The notes below the pieces were generated by a model. That model saw only the letters and a list, made by a program, of their open reading frames with translations. It was not told where the DNA came from and did not search any database. A DNA stretch of 64,000 nt, taken from contig CAZLYC010000005.1 of NCBI GenBank assembly GCA_964563755.1, positions 58,643-122,642 on the forward strand, given 5' to 3'. Below are positions 60,050-64,000 of this stretch, piece after piece. The position numbers and the translations under genes were made by a program. The stretch's first letter is position 1. Each line of letters begins with the position of its first letter. Source of the DNA: JABMQF01 sp964563755 (GTDB lineage Archaea > Nanobdellota > Nanobdellia > Woesearchaeales > UBA11576).

Positions 60050-60970
60050 CTATATTTGGACGAGCAAAGATTTCATGCCGAATATCATTATGCTGCCTAT
60101 GATTATTGTGGCTAAAAATATGTAAGCGAAGAACGTGCTGAATTCTGCAGGTGCTGCGTGGACTTCCTTGTCCTCGACTATCTCTTCGTATATCATGTAT
60201 GACATCGAGAGCATTATCGCGACATTTATTGTCATGAATATTGGCATGAACCATGTCACGTGGTCTGCGAGCATCATGACTGTAAGCATAGCGCCCATCG
60301 TGCCTCCCATGAGGCCTGACATCATTCCTTGCATGGCGCCCATTATTCCGGAAGTATTTCCCGCATATGTTCCAAGCAGTACACCAGTTAATGTGCCGAT
60401 AAGGCTTCCGACAAACATTCCGTTTGTTGCACCGACTATCGCTCCGATCATGAATCCTGATTGCATGCCTATTGTCATGCCTAGCATCATCCCTGTCATG
60501 CTTGGTACTGCTGCCTTGTATGCTTTGAGGTGCCAGATTCCTGCGGCAGTCGAGACTATTGATATTGTCAGGTAGAGCATCCATTGCCAGTACTTCTGGA
60601 AAAATTCTGATGCGTTGCTGAAGAATAGGAAATATAGTATCATTTCTATTGCTATCATTAGCAGGAATGACAAGATTGATATTTCTATCATTCTCCATTC
60701 TGTGTTGTATTTTGCCTTGTTCTTGTAGAAGTCTTTTGCTCTTTCCTTGTATGATTTCCTTTGTACAGGAGTATTGTTTGCCCTGTAACCTGTTCTGTTT
60801 ATTGCGCTTATTATCGCTTCTTCCCTTATCAGCGCAGGATTGAATTCAAGGGTTAGTTTCTCCTTATCAAATGAATATCCATCAATCCCTTGCAGGTGTT
60901 TGATGGTCTTTTCTATTAGCCTTGTGCATGCTTCGCATTCTATGTCTTGTATGTATAGTGTGGTTTTCAT
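60050..60970 (-). CDS. HMA domain fused to a Met/Gly-rich multi-span membrane protein
   Basis: 306 residues. An N-terminal heavy-metal domain (IQDIECEACTRLI, CxxC at 12-15) is followed by a basic linker and seven to eight hydrophobic spans. The central spans (about 155-235) are a run of Gly- and Met-rich helices (MTGMMLGMTIGMQSG; MGAMQGMMSGLMGG) that resemble glycine-zipper segments with thioether ligands. This suggests a copper channel or membrane copper store. I do not know a characterised member. It overlaps copZ by 4 nt and abuts the cupredoxin gene, so it belongs to the copper operon. Confidence 0.75.
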   Translation of the reverse strand: MKTTLYIQDIECEACTRLIEKTIKHLQGIDGYSFDKEKLTLEFNPALIREEAIISAINRTGYRANNTPVQRKSYKERAKDFYKNKAKYNTEWRMIEISILSFLLMIAIEMILYFLFFSNASEFFQKYWQWMLYLTISIVSTAAGIWHLKAYKAAVPSMTGMMLGMTIGMQSGFMIGAIVGATNGMFVGSLIGTLTGVLLGTYAGNTSGIMGAMQGMMSGLMGGTMGAMLTVMMLADHVTWFMPIFMTINVAIMLSMSYMIYEEIVEDKEVHAAPAEFSTFFAYIFLATIIIGSIMIFGMKSLLVQI

Positions 60971-61170
60971 TTTGCCTTATAACCTTCCTTTTCTATTGCT
61001 TTAATCAGGTCTGCTTTTTGTCCAGTATGCTCTGCTGAGACATTACCGGTCTGTGCTTTTTCATCGACCACTATCTTGATATTCTTGGCGCCTATGTCTT
61101 CTAGTGCCATTTTAATGAGCGCTGAGCAGCTTTTGCAGTGCATTCCGCTTACTGTTATTGTGTGTTTCAT
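60967..61170 (-). CDS. copZ: Copper chaperone, HMA domain (CopZ-like)
   Basis: 67 residues from the ATG at 61170, preceded by SD GAGGTG; a GTG at 61182 is less likely. The metal-binding GMHCKSC is near residues 9-15, and the rest fits the ferredoxin-like HMA fold (IKIVVDEKAQTGNV, LIKAIEKEGYKAK). It is the first gene of the copper operon and would pass Cu(I) to CopA or to the HMA-membrane protein. Confidence 0.9.
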   Translation of the reverse strand: MKHTITVSGMHCKSCSALIKMALEDIGAKNIKIVVDEKAQTGNVSAEHTGQKADLIKAIEKEGYKAK

Positions 61171-61249
61171 GGTTTGTTTCACCTCACGTAGGATATAGGT
61201 AGAACAGGGTTTGATAATATCCTTTCCTGAAGAAAAAATGGTGCATTAA

Positions 61250-61288
61250 CGTTTATAACTGAAGAATTCTCGTTTATTATCGTTTATA
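61250..61288. promoter_or_regulatory. Three phased CGTTTAT repeats upstream of the copper operon
   Basis: CGTTTAT(A/T) begins at 61250, 61271 and 61281, spaced 21 and 10 bp, so all face the same side of the helix. The first overlaps a minus-strand TATA-like TTATAAACG. This is a candidate operator for copper control. Confidence 0.45.
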
Positions 61289-61312
61289 TCGCATTTCAAA
61301 CCGCTGAAAATA

Positions 61313-61405
61313 AAATGCCGCCAAGCGAGCAGCAAGTAACACTTCTATTTGTATTGCAGTTCGGCAACAGAAGACAATAATTTAGTCAATGCGAGCGCGG
61401 CATTT
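61313..61405 (+). repeat. Structured intergenic element, family 1, copy F
   Basis: 93 bp. The stem is AAATGCCGC (61313-61321) with GCGGCATTT (61397-61405). Bulge CAA, then GCGAGC (61325) opposite GCGAGC (61391). The centre GCAGTTCGGCAACAGAAGAC is partly diverged from the other copies. It lies between the copper operon and the membrane HTH gene. Confidence 0.7.
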
Positions 61406-61419
61406 ACCTCTTAAAATGG

Positions 61420-61950
61420 CTAATACGCCTTTTTCATGAAGACCTTGTTGGTCTTGCCTTCTTCTTTTCGGCTGATTACGCCTTTTTCCTCAAGTGCTTT
61501 GAGTATCAATGATAATGATGCCTTTCCTATGCCTGTCCTGTATCTCAATGTGGATTGGAGTATGCCATCCTGGTCTTTTACAGCCTTCAAGACTTTTTTC
61601 TCTTCTTCATTGAATCCTGCAAGGAATGCTTCGAATTTCTCGGTCTGCTTTGATTCTTTTAGGGCTTTACTGACCTCTTTGTGCTGTCTCATCAAAAGCT
61701 CCTGTGCCTTGTCGAATAATGCCAGGTATGTTCCGAGTGCGAGTAGGAATACACTTATCACGAGTCCTATCGTGAATGTTGTGCTGCTTCGTTCATGCAG
61801 GCAGACTCCTTCCTCTGTGACGCAGACTCCTTTGTTCAGCATAGCATAGTCTGTCGCGGTCTTATCCTGCTGTACTTTGATAAAATAGAATACTCCTGCA
61901 AGTAAGATAGAAAATACGAGTATTATGATTCCTATCTGTTTCTGGTTCAT
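61420..61950 (-). CDS. Membrane-bound winged-helix regulator
   Basis: 176 residues. Two transmembrane helices (about 6-24 and 58-80) enclose an extracytoplasmic loop with two Cys (GVCVTEEGVCLHE). The cytoplasmic C-terminus has a helical linker and a winged helix (GILQSTLRYRTGIGKASLSLILKALEEKGVISRKEEGKTN at about 130-168, MarR-like). The Cys-containing loop could sense metal or redox state outside and signal to DNA. It is next to the copper operon and separated by element F, so a copper-sensing role is possible but unproven. Confidence 0.75.
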   Translation of the reverse strand: MNQKQIGIIILVFSILLAGVFYFIKVQQDKTATDYAMLNKGVCVTEEGVCLHERSSTTFTIGLVISVFLLALGTYLALFDKAQELLMRQHKEVSKALKESKQTEKFEAFLAGFNEEEKKVLKAVKDQDGILQSTLRYRTGIGKASLSLILKALEEKGVISRKEEGKTNKVFMKKAY

Positions 61951-62030
61951 GTTATGTCTTGTTTGGCTTATTATTTAAAAAGTTTTGCAAGTCTTTTCAT
62001 GAGCTTTTGTTTTTTTAAGCATTGATTAAG

Positions 62031-62038
62031 TTTAAATA
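62031..62038 (+). promoter_or_regulatory. TATA box of the 62061-adk operon
   Basis: TTTAAATA is centred 26-27 nt before the ATG at 62061, implying a leaderless mRNA for the first gene. Confidence 0.6.
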
Positions 62039-62060
62039 TGCTCATGTATCCTGAACAGTC

Positions 62061-62513
62061 ATGGAAGAGAAATACAAGGAAATAAGGCTAAAGCATAAGC
62101 TTCCTGAGTTCTCTATCATGGACCAGGAGTTCGAGATATCTGACATGGAAGAGTCGCACTTCCTTATGCGCAAGATAAGGGAGCGTGTAGTTGAGAAGAT
62201 AGAGTTCACGCTTAAGATTTTTGATTCTGTCCTGCATCCTGAAGAGGGTTTCGGCAGCTATCGCGAGTCTGCAATATTTGTCGAGACAGACAAGGATGGG
62301 ATTTTGCATCTGTACCGAAGGCTCATGTATTTCGCAAGGACAGCAACAGAGCTTTCATTTGCGGATTCTGATGATTTGAATGCTGCTTTCATTAGGGATT
62401 TCATGAAGGAGTGGCCTGAACTGAAGAAGTCTGTTCTGGTATATGTCAGGCGTATGAAAGATTCCTGGATGAAGGATTTGACGAAAAAAGATGTTGTGGG
62501 GTATCTGGGATGA
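62061..62513 (+). CDS. Hypothetical helical protein coupled to adenylate kinase
   Basis: 150 residues, soluble and almost all helical, rich in charged residues and Met. Recognisable stretches such as FLMRKIRERVVEKIEFTLKIFDSVLHPEEG show an amphipathic helix pair. I do not recognise a family. Its stop overlaps the adenylate kinase ATG by 4 nt, so the two are translated together. Confidence 0.6.
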   Translation: MEEKYKEIRLKHKLPEFSIMDQEFEISDMEESHFLMRKIRERVVEKIEFTLKIFDSVLHPEEGFGSYRESAIFVETDKDGILHLYRRLMYFARTATELSFADSDDLNAAFIRDFMKEWPELKKSVLVYVRRMKDSWMKDLTKKDVVGYLG

Positions 62514-63142
62514 AAAGGATGATTTTTTTGGGGCCGCCTAATGCTGGCAAGGGGACTTTAGCTACAAGAGTGGTTGAGAAGTTCAAGATTCCGCATATTT
62601 CTACAGGTCACATGTTCCGCGAGGCTATAGCAAAGAAGACAAATCTCGGAGCTGAGGCTTTGAAGTTCATCAATCAGGGCATGCTTGTCCCTGACCACCT
62701 GACTATAGAGATGGTCGAGGAGCGTTTGGAAGAGGATGATTGCAAGAATGGGTTTATACTTGACGGTTTTCCACGCACCATTCCGCAGGCAGAGGCGCTT
62801 GGCAAGAAAGTCAAGATAGATATGGTCGTTCTCATCGAGGCGGATGAGGAGATAATAATCAAGCGCGTGACAGGTAGGCTTCAGTGCAGAAAGTGCGGAG
62901 CCATCTATCACAAGATAAACATTCCGCCGAAGAAGCAGGGTATCTGCGACAAGTGCGGCGGAGAGCTTTACACAAGAGCAGATGATGAAGTCGGAGCAGT
63001 GAAAGAAAGACTCAGAGTCTATGCGGAGCAGACTGCGCCACTGATATCATACTACGAAAAGAAAGGGATGCTTAAGCGTGTTGACGGAGGGGATCGGCCA
63101 TTGCAGGATATAATCGACGATACTTTTAAAGCAGTATCCTGA
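62510..63142 (+). CDS. adk: Adenylate kinase, long form with zinc lid
   Basis: 210 residues. It interconverts AMP, ADP and ATP. The P-loop is GPPNAGKGT at 8-16, AMP-site ISTGHMFR near 30, GFPRT near 84, and a LID with four Cys (CRKC at 126-129, CDKC near 145) that binds zinc. This is the bacterial/mitochondrial-type enzyme, not the short archaeal AdkA. It is in one operon with the 62061 gene. Confidence 0.95.
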   Translation: MKRMIFLGPPNAGKGTLATRVVEKFKIPHISTGHMFREAIAKKTNLGAEALKFINQGMLVPDHLTIEMVEERLEEDDCKNGFILDGFPRTIPQAEALGKKVKIDMVVLIEADEEIIIKRVTGRLQCRKCGAIYHKINIPPKKQGICDKCGGELYTRADDEVGAVKERLRVYAEQTAPLISYYEKKGMLKRVDGGDRPLQDIIDDTFKAVS

Positions 63143-63204
63143 GTTTTTAAAGCTCAAATCGTTTTGAGCAATATTTTATATATTTCACATTTTTCTTTTT
63201 TTCT

Positions 63205-63918
63205 ATGAATATTGACCATCCAATACAGAGGAGTATCTTGCTTAAACTTATTCATAAGCCAGAGGCATCTTTCACCGAATTGCTGGGAGATGAGCGTGAT
63301 TCAAACAAGTTCGCTTATCATCTTGGTGTGCTGGAAACGAAACAGATAATCACAAAGAAAGATGGAAAGTACATTTTGACGCAGGAAGGCAAGAAGCTCT
63401 CAGCTTTCATAGAAGGAGACACGGGTGACAAGGCGCTTTTTCCGACTTTCAATCATGTCTCTTTTATCCAGGATGGTGACAAGATTCTTGTCCAGAAGCG
63501 GTTGAAAGAACCATTCTACGGATATTGGGGCCTAATATCTGGGAAGATAAACTATGGGTTCAACATAGAAGAGTGTGCGAAGCGCGACATCAAGGAAGAG
63601 ACTGGTCTTGTCGCTGAAAAGAGCGCGTTCATCGGAGTGAACCAGGTGAAGACATACGAGACAGGCAAGCTCATCCATCATCATATCATGTTCTACGTCA
63701 GGCTGACGGGCATATCTGGAAGTTTGAAATCCAAGACGCACAAAGGAGAGAATGAGTGGGTGACTGTTGAGGAGTTCATGAAAAGGGAGCGTTTTCCGGA
63801 CCCCTGGTTAAAAACTGCCCTGAATACGAATGGTTTTGTAAATTTCGAGACAGAGCGGTTAATGGAGGACGGGAAATTTATCGAATGCAAAGTCACGAAT
63901 ATGAGTGAGTATGATTAG
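63205..63918 (+). CDS. Winged-helix plus Nudix-domain protein
   Basis: 237 residues. An N-terminal ArsR-like winged helix (about 5-65; IQRSILLKLIHKPEASFTEL, FAYHLGVLE) is fused to a Nudix domain. The Nudix box at about 112-135 reads GKINYGFNIEECAKRDIKEETGL: the EE pair is kept, but the first Glu is Phe and the Glu after Arg is Asp. Such HTH-Nudix fusions can be ligand-sensing regulators; catalysis is uncertain with these changes. The stop overlaps the convergent truD end by 2-4 nt. Confidence 0.78.
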   Translation: MNIDHPIQRSILLKLIHKPEASFTELLGDERDSNKFAYHLGVLETKQIITKKDGKYILTQEGKKLSAFIEGDTGDKALFPTFNHVSFIQDGDKILVQKRLKEPFYGYWGLISGKINYGFNIEECAKRDIKEETGLVAEKSAFIGVNQVKTYETGKLIHHHIMFYVRLTGISGSLKSKTHKGENEWVTVEEFMKRERFPDPWLKTALNTNGFVNFETERLMEDGKFIECKVTNMSEYD

Positions 63919-64000
63919 CTCATCATTCTTTTGATGGCCATTGTCGCGTAGCTTCCTTTGCAGAGATAGAATTTTACTTTGTATTCTTTTTCTCCTGTTT
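63915..64000 (-). CDS. truD: tRNA pseudouridine synthase TruD, C-terminal end (runs off window)
   Basis: Only the last 27 codons are inside the window; I translated them by hand. The sequence includes YKVKFYLCKGSYATMAIKR, which matches the conserved C-terminal LpkGsYAT motif of TruD, the enzyme that makes pseudouridine 13 in tRNA. The stop is TAA at 63915-63917. Confidence 0.7.
   Translation of the reverse strand, partial: TGEKEYKVKFYLCKGSYATMAIKRMMS

Noticed and set aside
59760..60698. 312-residue minus-strand frame, rich in Arg, His, Asn and Asp
   Set aside because: It overlaps both the cupredoxin and HMA-membrane genes in another frame and has a composition typical of a shadow frame; the real genes have clear domains.
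1..64000. CRISPR arrays, rRNA genes, insertion sequences or prophage
   Set aside because: No regularly spaced identical repeats, no rRNA-like sequence, and no transposase, integrase or phage structural gene was seen.

Overview
This window looks like the chromosome of a DPANN-type archaeon, most like the Woesearchaeota/Pacearchaeota group. That placement is inferred from gene content and was not tested by phylogeny. Archaeal marks are an STT3/AglB oligosaccharyltransferase, a geranylgeranyl-reductase-family enzyme, NurA, NucS/EndoMS with a PCNA box, a Trm-G10-type tRNA methyltransferase, a TadC/FlaJ-like pilus protein, and a tRNA-Thr with an intron after position 37. Many TATA boxes lie about 26 nt before leaderless start codons. 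Several housekeeping enzymes are of bacterial type: MetK, a long adenylate kinase with a zinc lid, and thymidine kinase. Genes are packed tightly, with 4-nt overlaps and convergent pairs separated by 0 nt.

Layout. 1-10.6 kb: N-glycosylation and lipid enzymes, then cell-surface genes (a lipoprotein with a barrel-like C-terminus, a PKD/Ig-fold protein, a putative S-layer protein, a PGF-pre-PGF-like protein). 10.6-22 kb: MEMO1, PLD-like protein, a CTU2/TtuA-like protein, Nudix, a secreted Lon-like protease, topoisomerase IA, MgtC, NurA and a two-HTH protein. 22-27.8 kb: a 1689-residue beta-helix/lipase surface protein and two small membrane proteins. 27.8-36.3 kb: NucS, Xre-CBS regulator, thioredoxin-like membrane protein, GT2 glycosyltransferase, MetK, a tandem thymidine kinase and YchF. 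36.5-53.7 kb: a long minus-strand block of two giant surface proteins (2012 and 1461 residues), a small partner, MoxR, DUF58, VWA, two winged-helix proteins and a TadC-like protein. 53.7-57.3 kb: RHH regulator, Trm-G10, ASCH-like protein, tRNA-Thr, SET methyltransferase and a membrane HNH protein. 57.3-62 kb: a copper operon (CopZ, an HMA-fused Met/Gly-rich membrane protein, cupredoxin, CopA) beside a membrane-bound winged-helix regulator. 62-64 kb: adenylate kinase, an HTH-Nudix protein and the 3' end of truD.

The most unusual signal is non-coding. A family of about 95-bp intergenic elements occurs four times complete (9475, 17237, 28835, 61313) and once as a half (14779). Each has a 9-11 bp basal stem kept by compensatory changes, a 3-nt bulge, a GCGAGC/GCGAGC duplex that forms tandem G.A pairs, and a conserved single-stranded centre. 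A second family (28930 reversed; 36367) shares the tandem G.A module but has a different stem and centre. They look like structured RNAs or RNA-borne repeats of unknown role. Other signals worth checking are twin covarying hairpins at 14.06-14.21 kb, helically phased operator-like repeats before several regulator or target genes, and a palindrome between the TATA box and start codon of the RHH gene.
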